Below, piece by piece: positions 21,847 through 29,994 of a stretch of 64,000 nucleotides of DNA. The stretch's first letter is position 1. Each line of letters starts with the position of its first letter. The position numbers were made by a program, and so were the translations under genes. Location: contig NZ_JMDW01000011.1 of assembly GCF_000691525.1 (NCBI RefSeq), positions 186,001 to 250,000 of the forward strand. Reading direction: 5' to 3'. The stretch comes from Mycolicibacterium neoaurum ATCC 25795 (GTDB lineage: Bacteria > Actinomycetota > Actinomycetes > Mycobacteriales > Mycobacteriaceae). The notes beneath the pieces were generated by a model, which searched no databases, was not told the origin of the DNA, and worked only from the letters and a program-made list of their open reading frames with translations.

Positions 21847-21939
21847 AGTTTCAGACGGTCCCCCGCCCGGGCCGTGGTTATCCACAGCGGGTAGGCGCGA
21901 GCGCGCGGGTTTGTCGGTGGCGGCACGCACCATCCCGTC

Positions 21940-22761
21940 ATGGAACCGTTTGTGGGCAGCGAGGCGCTCGCCGGTGGGATGATGACGCGTGGTGTCCTGC
22001 GGGCCCGATACACCGCAATCCTGCCGAACATCTATGTCGCCAAAGGCACCGAGCTGACGCTGGAGGTCCGCGCACGGGCGGCCTGGTTGTGGAGCGGCCG
22101 AACCGGCATCATCGCCGGCCGCACCGCCGCGGTCATGTACAGCACGCCGTGGGCGGTCACGACCGACCCCATCGAACTCATCGCCCGTCGCACCGAGCAT
22201 CCCGACGGGCTGATCATCCGCAATGAGCGCATCGCGATCGACGAGATCGGGATCTGGAACGGACTCCCGCGCACCAATCCGGCGCGCACGGCGCTGGATA
22301 TCGCACGCCACCATCCCCGGGATGCCGCAGTCATGCTGTTGGATCGGTTCTGCGCGGCAGCCGGCACCACCCGGGAGGACATCTCGCAGCTGGCGGATCG
22401 CTACCCAGGCGCACGCGGTATCCGGACCGCACTTCTGACCGCCGCCGAGATCGATCCCGGCGCCCTGACACCGGAGGAGACACGGGTCCGGCTGATGCTC
22501 TCCGATGTGGGGCTTCGGCCGCCGCACAGCAGGATTCACGTCACCGATGGTTTCGACGAGGCCGTGCTGGACATGGGATGGCGCACACTGCGGATCGGCA
22601 TCGACTGCGAACGAGCCGACGCCCGCGACAGGTCCGACTTCCTGCAGAGCCTGGGCTGGATCTACCTGACGATCGCCCCCGGCGAGAACCACACCTCGGT
22701 GAGCTCCCGGGTCCGCCGGGCGATGCGGGCCAGGAGACGGCACCTGCCGGTGTTGCGCTGA
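21940..22761 (+). CDS. AbiEi-antitoxin-like / DUF559-type mycobacterial protein
   Basis: A 273-residue protein of a family present in many copies in mycobacterial genomes. The N-terminal part (MTRGVLRARYTAILPNIYV) looks like the winged-helix start of AbiEi-type antitoxins. The C-terminal part (EAVLDMGWRTLRIGIDCE, SDFLQSLGWIYLTIAP) resembles a restriction-endonuclease-fold or DUF559 domain with changed active-site residues. No toxin gene is adjacent, so it is not a simple toxin-antitoxin pair here. The function is unknown. It abuts the convergent DUF2993 gene with two bases between stops. Confidence 0.7.
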   Translation: MEPFVGSEALAGGMMTRGVLRARYTAILPNIYVAKGTELTLEVRARAAWLWSGRTGIIAGRTAAVMYSTPWAVTTDPIELIARRTEHPDGLIIRNERIAIDEIGIWNGLPRTNPARTALDIARHHPRDAAVMLLDRFCAAAGTTREDISQLADRYPGARGIRTALLTAAEIDPGALTPEETRVRLMLSDVGLRPPHSRIHVTDGFDEAVLDMGWRTLRIGIDCERADARDRSDFLQSLGWIYLTIAPGENHTSVSSRVRRAMRARRRHLPVLR

Positions 22762-22763
22762 GG

Positions 22764-23780
22764 TCAGAGATCGGCGAAACAGGCGTCGTTCTCGCCCGAC
22801 GGGATGGTCGCGTCGGTACTGGAGAACGTTCCGTCGACACCGGTCTTGGTGACCTTCACCGAATCGGCCTTGATACCGAGCGGATAGTTCTCGTTGAGCT
22901 TGGTGGTCAGCTCGCTCAGCGCGGTCTGCACCGTGGCCTTGTCGAACGCTCCGGCGACATCCTGCACGGTGAGTTCCAGATTACCGTCGCGCACTTCGGG
23001 TTTGGCGGTGATCGTGGTTCCCCCGGCGGCCTCCATGATCAGGGTGCCCGCGTTCGCGTCGGTCCGCACCGCGGTCACCAGATTGCCGACGACCGGCAGG
23101 TTCTCCTGCACGGTCTGCTTGATGCCCTCGGCGGTCCAGGAGAGGTGGGCGGTCACCTTGCCGATGGTGCCCTTGGAGTTGGCCGAGTCCGCGAGCTCGA
23201 TATCGCTGAGCGTCACGTCGGCGGTCATACCCTTGGCGGCCTGGACGCGGTCACCGGTGGTGACCACCGAGATGTCGGTGTAGTGATCGGTCAGGTACTG
23301 CCACAGGAAGGGCGGTGTCACCGAGTACGAGACCTCGGCGGTGTCCTCGACCAGGCAGTCGGTGATGCCGGACAGCACGGTGCCCGCGCGGTACCTGGCG
23401 AAGAGTTCCGCACCGGCCAGGACGGCCACCAAGGCGGCGATCACGATCACCGCGGTCAGCACGATGGTCTGACGGTTGCGGGCGGGCTTCGGCTCGGGTG
23501 GCTGCGGTCCCGGCGGCAGCTTCTGGATGGGTGGCGGCGGGATCGGCGGCGGTGGCGGGACCGGGATCTTGCGGGTCGCCGGTTCGGGTATGCGGTGCTG
23601 CTGCGTGGGCGGCTCGGATCGCGGTATCCGCTGCGTCGGCGGCTCCGGCCTGGGGATCCGCTGAGTGGGGCTGTGCGGGTCACCCGGGCGCACCGGCCTG
23701 GGGATACGCCGCGTCGCCGGGTCGCGCGGCTGGTCGGGCGGCAGCTGTCCTGGCGGCATCTGACGATTCTGCCAGGACAC
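22764..23780 (-). CDS. DUF2993 (LmeA-like) membrane-anchored protein with proline-rich N-terminus
   Basis: A 338-residue protein. Residues 1-100 are proline/arginine-rich with repeated units such as TQRIPRPEPP and TQRIPRSEPP. One membrane anchor follows at about 105-125 (TIVLTAVIVIAALVAVLAG). The external domain is DUF2993, as in LmeA, a periplasmic phospholipid-binding protein needed for normal lipomannan in mycobacteria. GTG 23780 is used; ATG 23759 is equally possible. A lipid-binding envelope role is inferred. Confidence 0.85.
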   Translation of the reverse strand: MSWQNRQMPPGQLPPDQPRDPATRRIPRPVRPGDPHSPTQRIPRPEPPTQRIPRSEPPTQQHRIPEPATRKIPVPPPPPIPPPPIQKLPPGPQPPEPKPARNRQTIVLTAVIVIAALVAVLAGAELFARYRAGTVLSGITDCLVEDTAEVSYSVTPPFLWQYLTDHYTDISVVTTGDRVQAAKGMTADVTLSDIELADSANSKGTIGKVTAHLSWTAEGIKQTVQENLPVVGNLVTAVRTDANAGTLIMEAAGGTTITAKPEVRDGNLELTVQDVAGAFDKATVQTALSELTTKLNENYPLGIKADSVKVTKTGVDGTFSSTDATIPSGENDACFADL

Positions 23781-23790
23781 TCTGCCAGCA

Positions 23791-23827
23791 CACCGCCGGC
23801 GGGAACCTGAGTTCCCCGCCGGCGGTG
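23791..23827 (-). terminator. GC-rich hairpin after the 92-aa membrane protein gene
   Basis: Thirteen bases at 23791-23803 (CACCGCCGGCGGG) pair perfectly with 23815-23827 around an 11-base loop. It starts ten bases beyond the stop of the upstream minus-strand gene and just before the DUF2993 start. There is no T tract, as in many mycobacterial terminators, so termination is plausible but unproven. Confidence 0.5.
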
Positions 23828-23836
23828 GTCAGCGGT

Positions 23837-24115
23837 CTACTCGGCCGGGTTCTGCTCCGCGGTGTTGTACCTGGTCCAGAATGCGAAGGCCACCAGCGCC
23901 GAGGTCACGCCCACCGCGATCCACACCACGGCCGAGATGATCAGCGAGATCGGGGACAACCCGAAGCCGGACAGCGCGAACCCGGCGTACACCAGCCACA
24001 GCAGCCGGTACACCGACCACAGCACACTCAGGCCCGAAAAGATGGCAATGGCCAACGCGGGAGTGCGCTCGACCCGCTTGGTGAGGTCCTGGAGCTGGGC
24101 GGGGATCACGTTCAT
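23837..24115 (-). CDS. Small two-segment membrane protein, function unknown
   Basis: A 92-residue protein with hydrophobic segments at about 25-47 (FSGLSVLWSVYRLLWLVYAG) and 57-80 (SLIISAVVWIAVGVTSALVA). ATG 24115 is preceded by the purine-rich GGAAAGAAGAACC, a good ribosome binding site, which favours it over the longer open frame. It is divergent from the sulfatase gene across 106 bases. I recognise no family. Confidence 0.72.
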   Translation of the reverse strand: MNVIPAQLQDLTKRVERTPALAIAIFSGLSVLWSVYRLLWLVYAGFALSGFGLSPISLIISAVVWIAVGVTSALVAFAFWTRYNTAEQNPAE

Positions 24116-24221
24116 CGGTTCTTCCTTTCGTGGGGCGCCGCCTCGTCCGGCGTCGTCATGGCACAAGTACATCGACGCGTTTTCGCTACCGATCCCAAGA
24201 ATTCGGGTGTTGGATGACGTC

Positions 24222-25988
24222 ATGAACCGGCCCGACATCGTCATCCTGATGACCGACGAGGAACGCGCGATCCCGCCATACGAGTCGGACGAAGTCCTGG
24301 ACTGGCGGCAACGGATGCTGACCGGTCGGCGCTGGTTCGACGAGAACGGCGTCAGCTTCGCCAGGCACTACACCGGTTCGCTGGCCTGCGTGCCGAGTCG
24401 TCCGACGCTGTTCACCGGGCACTACCCCGACCTGCACGGTGTCACCCAGACCGACGGGCTGGGCAAGCGGTACGACGACTCGCGGTTGCGCTGGCTGCGC
24501 CGGGGCGAGGTCCCGACGCTGGGCAACTGGTTCCGGGCGGCCGGCTATGACACCCACTACGACGGCAAATGGCATATCTCCCATGCCGATCTGACCGACC
24601 CGGCCACCGGGAAGATCCTGGCGACCAACGATGACAACGGCGCCGTCGACGAGGCGACGGTACGGGCTTACCTGGACGCCGACCCGCTGGACCCGTACGG
24701 CTTCTCGGGCTGGGTGGGTCCCGAACCGCACGGAGCGGCCATGGCCAACAGCGGTTTTCGGCGCGATCCGTTGGTCGCCGACCGGATCGTGGCGTGGCTC
24801 GAAGATCGCTACGCCCGTCGGCGGGCCGGTGATCCCGCGGCGTCGACGCCGTTCCTGTTGGTGGCCAGCTTCGTCAATCCGCATGACATCGTGCTGTTCC
24901 CGGCCTGGTCACGGCGCAACCCGTTGGCGGCATCGCACGCGGACCCGCCGCACGTGCCTGCGGCCCCCACCGCTTCGGAGGACCTGTCGGACAAGCCGGC
25001 CGCCCAGGCCGCGTTCCGCGATGCCTACTTCTCCGGATACGGACCCTCGCGTGCCGTGCGGCGCACCTACCGCACCAAGGCCCAGCAGTACCGCGACCTC
25101 TACTACCGGCTGCACGCCGAGGTGGACGGCCCGCTGGACCGGGTTCGCAGAGCCATCACCGAGGGCTCGTCCGAGGCAGTCCTGGTGCGCACCTCCGATC
25201 ACGGCGAGCTGTTGGGCGCGCACGGCGGACTGCACCAGAAATGGTTCAACCTCTACGACGAAGCGACGCGGGTGCCGTTCGTGATCGCCCGAATCGGTGC
25301 CGGCGCCACCGCGGCGCGCACCGTGGCGGCACCCACCTCACATGTGGATCTGGTACCGACTTTGCTCGGTGCCGCCGGGGTGGACGTCGCATCGGTGGCC
25401 ACCGAACTCGCCCGCACCTTCAGCGAAGTGCATCCGCTGCCCGGCCGGGATCTGATGCCGGTCGTGGACGGGGCGCCCGCCGACGAGGACCGCGCGGTGT
25501 ACCTGTTGACCCGCGACAATGTGCTGGAGGGTGATTCGGGCGCGTCGGGCCTGGCCCGCCAGTTGGGTCGCGATGTCAATCCGCCTGCACCGCTGCGCAT
25601 CCGGGTGCCCGTCGACGTGGCGGGCAATTTCGAGGGCCTGGTGGCCCGGGTCGACGGCCGGTTGTGGAAGCTGGTGCGCACCTTCGACGACCCCGGAACC
25701 TGGACCGAGCCCGGTGTCCGTCAGCTTGCCTATACCGGGCGAGGAGCACAGCGCTACCGCAGCGACGTCCTCGACGATCAGTGGGAGCTCTACGATCTGA
25801 CCGGCGACCCGGGTGAGGCCGTCAATCGCTGGGACGACCCGTCGCTCGACAGGGTGCGCGCGGCACTGCGCACCCAGCTCAAGCAGGTGCGCGCCGAAGC
25901 GGTGCCCGAGCGCAACAATCCGTGGCCCTATGTCCGGCGGCGCGGCACGCAGGAACCGAAACGCTGGTGGTCGCGGCTGCTCGGCTGA
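24222..25988 (+). CDS. Sulfatase (arylsulfatase/alkaline phosphatase superfamily)
   Basis: A 588-residue hydrolase of sulfate esters. The formylglycine site is Cys56 in ACVPSRPTLFTG, which fits the C-x-P-S-R sequence modified by formylglycine-generating enzyme. Metal ligands lie in ILMTDEE near the N-terminus and in TSDHGELLGAHGG. No signal peptide is seen, so it is probably cytosolic. ATG 24222 is chosen because family sequence (RPDIVILMTDE) begins there. A choline-sulfatase or aryl-sulfatase role cannot be told apart from sequence alone. Confidence 0.9.
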   Translation: MNRPDIVILMTDEERAIPPYESDEVLDWRQRMLTGRRWFDENGVSFARHYTGSLACVPSRPTLFTGHYPDLHGVTQTDGLGKRYDDSRLRWLRRGEVPTLGNWFRAAGYDTHYDGKWHISHADLTDPATGKILATNDDNGAVDEATVRAYLDADPLDPYGFSGWVGPEPHGAAMANSGFRRDPLVADRIVAWLEDRYARRRAGDPAASTPFLLVASFVNPHDIVLFPAWSRRNPLAASHADPPHVPAAPTASEDLSDKPAAQAAFRDAYFSGYGPSRAVRRTYRTKAQQYRDLYYRLHAEVDGPLDRVRRAITEGSSEAVLVRTSDHGELLGAHGGLHQKWFNLYDEATRVPFVIARIGAGATAARTVAAPTSHVDLVPTLLGAAGVDVASVATELARTFSEVHPLPGRDLMPVVDGAPADEDRAVYLLTRDNVLEGDSGASGLARQLGRDVNPPAPLRIRVPVDVAGNFEGLVARVDGRLWKLVRTFDDPGTWTEPGVRQLAYTGRGAQRYRSDVLDDQWELYDLTGDPGEAVNRWDDPSLDRVRAALRTQLKQVRAEAVPERNNPWPYVRRRGTQEPKRWWSRLLG

Positions 25989-25990
25989 CC

Positions 25991-26674
25991 TCAGCTCTTG
26001 GCCAGGTACACCAGGAACTCGATGACCGCCGCCGGCTGCACCTCCAACAACGACGCGAACGGTTTCGGCGGGCTGACGTTGAAGTCGGGCAGCCGCACCG
26101 GCACCGTGCCCACCGCCTCCACCCGGTCGCCGTTGCGCCGCACATCGACCTGCGCGGTCTCCGGGCGGGTGACCCCCTTGATGGTCAGCTGAACCGGAAC
26201 CTCCAGTCGGGTCGAGCTGCCGTCGGACGGTATCGCGGACACATCGGTGGGGACGTTGCCGACCAATTCGGCGGTCGGGAACGTGTCGGTCTCCAACGCG
26301 TCGGCGCTGCGGAACTTCTCATCGCTCCCCGAACTTCCCGTTTCCAGGCCTGCCACGTCGACAGTGAACTTCAACGACCGCACATGGGAGTCCTCGATCT
26401 GGGCGTTGCCCGTGACCGTGTCGCCACGCCCGGCAACATCGACTGTCTCCCAGAGCAATTGCTGCTGCACCCGATAGCCGACCTGGGACCCGGGCTGCAC
26501 GGTCCACGTGCCGTCCAACGCGCCGCCACCGGGCTGGGCCGCGGCGGCGAAGGCCAACACCGGCGCGGGCGGGCCCTGGACGTAGTTCTTGTAGGCCCAT
26601 GGCGTGGCCGCGACCACCGCGACGAGCAAGACCACCAGCACCCCCGCGACGACCGCCGCGACCCTTTTCTTCAC
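25991..26674 (-). CDS. YceI family lipid-binding protein, membrane-anchored
   Basis: A 227-residue protein with an N-terminal membrane segment or uncleaved signal (VAAVVAGVLVVLLVAVVAAT, about residues 5-25) and a YceI lipocalin-like barrel. Visible motifs are GTWTVQPGSQVGYRV, EKFRSADALETDTFPTAE and VPVQLTIKGVTRP. The fold binds isoprenoid or amphiphilic molecules in the periplasm. It converges on the sulfatase gene with two bases between stops. Confidence 0.88.
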   Translation of the reverse strand: MKKRVAAVVAGVLVVLLVAVVAATPWAYKNYVQGPPAPVLAFAAAAQPGGGALDGTWTVQPGSQVGYRVQQQLLWETVDVAGRGDTVTGNAQIEDSHVRSLKFTVDVAGLETGSSGSDEKFRSADALETDTFPTAELVGNVPTDVSAIPSDGSSTRLEVPVQLTIKGVTRPETAQVDVRRNGDRVEAVGTVPVRLPDFNVSPPKPFASLLEVQPAAVIEFLVYLAKS

Positions 26675-26832
26675 CGGGTCATGGTGACAAAGGCGGCGAG
26701 CCAGCGGGGCGATCTTGATCTAATTCACAGCGCCTCAAGTAGTCGAGGACGTCGGCGGCCGAGAGGAACACGCAGAGGCGCAGCCCTACGATTATCGGTT
26801 TATCGACCTGGGCAAATATCATCGATACCGAG

Positions 26833-28452
26833 ATGACCGAGAATGCCGTGACCACCGCCGACACCAAATCCGCCGCCCGGATCAGCCAGGAGGCCGCCCG
26901 TCGGCGCACCTTCGCGGTGATCAGCCACCCCGACGCCGGTAAGTCGACGCTGACCGAGGCGCTGGCCCTGCACGCCAGGGTGATCAACGAGGCGGGCGCC
27001 ATCCACGGCAAGGCGGGCCGCAAGTCCACCGTCTCGGACTGGATGGAGATGGAGAAGGCCCGCGGCATCTCGATCACCTCGACCGCCCTGCAGTTCCCCT
27101 ACCGCGACTGCGTCATCAACCTGCTCGACACCCCCGGGCACGCCGATTTCTCCGAGGACACCTACCGGGTGCTCACCGCCGTCGATGCCGCGGTCATGCT
27201 GATCGATGCCGCCAAAGGCCTTGAGCCGCAAACCCTGAAGCTCTTCCAGGTGTGTAAGCACCGCGGTATCCCGATCATCACGGTGATCAACAAGTGGGAC
27301 CGCCCGGGCCGGCACGCGCTGGAGCTGATGGACGAGATCCACGAACGCATCGGGCTGCGCACCACCCCTCTGACCTGGCCGGTGGGTATCGCCGGTGACT
27401 TCAAGGGTGTGATGGACCGCCGCAAGGGTCACTACATCCGCTTCACCCGTACCGCCGGTGGCGCGACCGCCGCCCCGGAGGAACACATCCCGGCCGATCA
27501 GGCGTATGCCGCGGCCGAGGGCGACTGGGACACCGCCGTCGAGGAATCCGAACTGTTGTCGATGGACGGCTCGGACTACGACCGCGACACCTTCCTGTCC
27601 GGCGAGTCCTCCCCCGTGCTGTTCACCTCCGCGGCGTTGAATTTCGGGGTCAACCAGCTGCTGGACGTGCTGGTCGACCTCGCGCCCCCGCCGGGCCCAA
27701 TCGTCGACGTCGAGGGAAACCCGCGCCCGGTGGACGCGCCGTTCAGCGCGTTCGTGTTCAAGGTGCAGGCCGGAATGGACTCCTCACACCGTGACCGGAT
27801 CGCCTACGCCCGGGTGTGCTCGGGCACCTTCGAGCGCGGTGATGTGCTGACCCACGCCGGTACCGGCAAGCCGTTCGTCACCAAGTACGCGCAGTCGGTG
27901 TTCGGCCGGGAGCGTTCCACGCTGGACGATGCCTGGCCCGGCGATGTGATCGGCCTGGCCAATGCCGCCGCACTCCGTCCGGGTGACACGCTCTATCGCG
28001 ATCTGCCGGTGACGTTCCCGCCGATCCCGAGCTTCTCCCCCGAGTATTTCTCGGTGGTACGCGGCAAGGATCCCAGCAAGCACAAACAGTTCCGCAAGGG
28101 TATCGAGCAGCTCGACCAAGAGGGCGTGGTGCAGGTTCTGCGCTCGGACAAGCGTGGTGAGCAGGCGCCCGTGTTCGCCGCCGTCGGCCCCATGCAGTTC
28201 GAGGTGGCCGCGCACCGCATGGAAACCGAGATCGGCGCCGCGATCACCCTGGAGTCGCTGCCCTACCAGGTGGCACGCATCGTGGATCCCGAGGACGCGG
28301 AGTTCATGAACAAGCAGGTCTCGGCCGAGGTGCTGACCCGCTCCGACGGCGTCATGCTGGTCCTGTTCTCCACGCCGTGGCGGCTGGAGGGCTTCCTGCG
28401 AGACAACCCGACGATCACGCTGCGATCGCTGGTGGCCGCGGCCGACGGGTGA
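26833..28452 (+). CDS. prfC: Peptide chain release factor 3
   Basis: A 539-residue translational GTPase that recycles RF1 and RF2 after peptide release. G1 is HPDAGKST (32-39), G3 DTPGHADF and G4 INKWDRP, followed by domains II and III with SFSPEYFSVVRGKDP and QLDQEGVVQV. ATG 26833 follows a 158-base gap from the divergent YceI gene. M. tuberculosis lacks RF3 to my knowledge, so its presence favours a fast-growing species. Confidence 0.95.
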   Translation: MTENAVTTADTKSAARISQEAARRRTFAVISHPDAGKSTLTEALALHARVINEAGAIHGKAGRKSTVSDWMEMEKARGISITSTALQFPYRDCVINLLDTPGHADFSEDTYRVLTAVDAAVMLIDAAKGLEPQTLKLFQVCKHRGIPIITVINKWDRPGRHALELMDEIHERIGLRTTPLTWPVGIAGDFKGVMDRRKGHYIRFTRTAGGATAAPEEHIPADQAYAAAEGDWDTAVEESELLSMDGSDYDRDTFLSGESSPVLFTSAALNFGVNQLLDVLVDLAPPPGPIVDVEGNPRPVDAPFSAFVFKVQAGMDSSHRDRIAYARVCSGTFERGDVLTHAGTGKPFVTKYAQSVFGRERSTLDDAWPGDVIGLANAAALRPGDTLYRDLPVTFPPIPSFSPEYFSVVRGKDPSKHKQFRKGIEQLDQEGVVQVLRSDKRGEQAPVFAAVGPMQFEVAAHRMETEIGAAITLESLPYQVARIVDPEDAEFMNKQVSAEVLTRSDGVMLVLFSTPWRLEGFLRDNPTITLRSLVAAADG

Positions 28453-28486
28453 GTTTCGGCACACCCGGGTCGGGTAACCAAGGCCC

Positions 28487-29002
28487 ATGGAGTCAGCCCA
28501 CGTCAGTGAGGTACGCCTGTGTGTTGACGGTGTCGACCACACCGCGCGCATAGACAACCGCACGACAGTCCTCGATCTGCTGCGCGAGCATCTCGGTGTC
28601 ACCGCGCCGAAGAAGGGCTGTGATCACGGTCAATGCGGATCGTGCACGGTACTGCTCGACGGCCGGCGTGTCACCACCTGCTTGTCCTTCGCCGTCGCGC
28701 ACGACGGTGCCGAGATCGTCACCGCCGCAGGCTTGGCGTCCGGAGATGATCTGCATCCGGTGGCGCAGGCCTTCCTGGATCATGACGGATTCCAGTGCGG
28801 TTATTGCACGCCCGGGCAGATCTGTTCGGCGATCGGCATGCTCGACGAGCTGAAGAGTGGTGCACCGAGTCACGTCACCGACGATCTGGAGGACACTCCG
28901 GAGCTGACCGACGAGGAGATCCGAGAACGCATGAGCGGCAATCTGTGTCGCTGCGCGGCCTACCCGAACATCGTCGCCGCGATCCACCAGGGCGCCCGAT
29001 GA
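28487..29002 (+). CDS. Aldehyde/xanthine oxidase family 2Fe-2S subunit (PaoA/YagT-like)
   Basis: A 171-residue electron-transfer subunit with two [2Fe-2S] clusters. The plant-ferredoxin-type set is Cys45, 50, 53 and 65 (KKGCDHGQCGSC, TTCLSF). The second set is FQCGYCTPGQ and NLCRCAAYP. Unlike E. coli PaoA it has no Tat signal, so the enzyme is probably cytosolic. Its stop overlaps the ATG of the FAD subunit gene (ATGA), giving a coupled three-gene operon. It passes electrons from the molybdenum site to FAD. Confidence 0.93.
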   Translation: MESAHVSEVRLCVDGVDHTARIDNRTTVLDLLREHLGVTAPKKGCDHGQCGSCTVLLDGRRVTTCLSFAVAHDGAEIVTAAGLASGDDLHPVAQAFLDHDGFQCGYCTPGQICSAIGMLDELKSGAPSHVTDDLEDTPELTDEEIRERMSGNLCRCAAYPNIVAAIHQGAR

Positions 29003-29994
29003 TCCCCTTCCAGTACCACCGGGCCACCAGCGTCGAGGACGCCGTCAGCACCGTCGCCGAGCACCCGGATGCCACGTTCCTGGCCGGTGGCACCAACCTC
29101 GTCGACCAGATGAAGCTCGGTATCGCCGAACCCAGCCTGGTGGTCGACATCGGCCACCTGTTCCCGTTGCAGGACATCGAGGTCCACGATGATGGCGCGC
29201 TGCGCATCGGCGCCGACGTCCGCAACGCGGATCTCGCCGCCCACCCCGTGGTGCGCGCCTCGTACCCGGGGCTGGCCCGGGCACTGCTGGCCGGCGCGTC
29301 GGGTCAGCTTCGCAATGTCGCGACCACCGGCGGAAACCTGTTGCAGCGCACCCGTTGTGTGTACTTCCAGGATGTCAGCACGCCGTGCAACAAGCGGACC
29401 CCGGACAGCGGTTGCTCGGCCATCGGCGGATACGTGCGCTATCACGCCATCCTGGGGTCTTCCGAACACTGCGTGGCTGCGCATCCGTCGGATATGGCGG
29501 TGGCGATGATGGCGCTCGACGCGTCGATCGTCTACGTCGACGCCGACGGTGAGCGTCGGTTGCCCATCGACGAATTCTATCGGCTGCCCGGGGATCGGCC
29601 CGACCGTGACACCACGCTTCCGACCGGCGCGTTGATCACCGCGGTCGAGATACCGGCCCCGCCCGCCGGTGCGCAGTCGACCTACCGCAAGGTCCGCGAC
29701 CGCGCCTCCTACGCCTTTGCGCTGACCTCGGTGGCCGCCGAACTGGTTCTCGACGGTGACACCATCCGCTCGGCGCGGATCGCCTTGGGCGGAGTGGCGC
29801 ACAAACCGTGGCGGGCCCGGCTCGCCGAGGAGCGCCTGGTCGGCAACACCGTCGGCGAGGACGTCTTCGATGCCGCCGCGGCCGCCGAGTTGGACCAGGC
29901 GGAACCATTGGAAGGCAATGAGTTCAAGGTCGACCTGACCCGGCGGGCCATCGTAGGCACACTGACCGCGATCGCGGAGGGACAACGAGGATGA
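28999..29994 (+). CDS. FAD-binding subunit with extra 4Fe-4S cluster (PaoB/YagS-like)
   Basis: A 331-residue CO-dehydrogenase-flavoprotein-type subunit. FAD motifs are LAGGTNLVDQMKLG and VATTGGNLLQRTRC. It carries an inserted cysteine set, Cys120, 130, 139 and 158 (TRCVYFQ, PCNKRTPDSGCS, SEHCVAAHPSD). That set is the signature of the [4Fe-4S] cluster in E. coli PaoB and is absent from ordinary xanthine dehydrogenases. This identifies the operon as an aldehyde oxidoreductase of the PaoABC type. Confidence 0.93.
   Translation: MIPFQYHRATSVEDAVSTVAEHPDATFLAGGTNLVDQMKLGIAEPSLVVDIGHLFPLQDIEVHDDGALRIGADVRNADLAAHPVVRASYPGLARALLAGASGQLRNVATTGGNLLQRTRCVYFQDVSTPCNKRTPDSGCSAIGGYVRYHAILGSSEHCVAAHPSDMAVAMMALDASIVYVDADGERRLPIDEFYRLPGDRPDRDTTLPTGALITAVEIPAPPAGAQSTYRKVRDRASYAFALTSVAAELVLDGDTIRSARIALGGVAHKPWRARLAEERLVGNTVGEDVFDAAAAAELDQAEPLEGNEFKVDLTRRAIVGTLTAIAEGQRG

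Noticed and set aside
21940..22761. AbiEi/AbiEii toxin-antitoxin pair
   Set aside because: No toxin gene adjoins it; the neighbours are a D-aminoacylase-type gene and a DUF2993 gene.
23560..23740. Repeat array in the DUF2993 gene as a CRISPR-like structure
   Set aside because: The repeats are in frame, encode proline-rich units of varying length, and lie inside a coding region.
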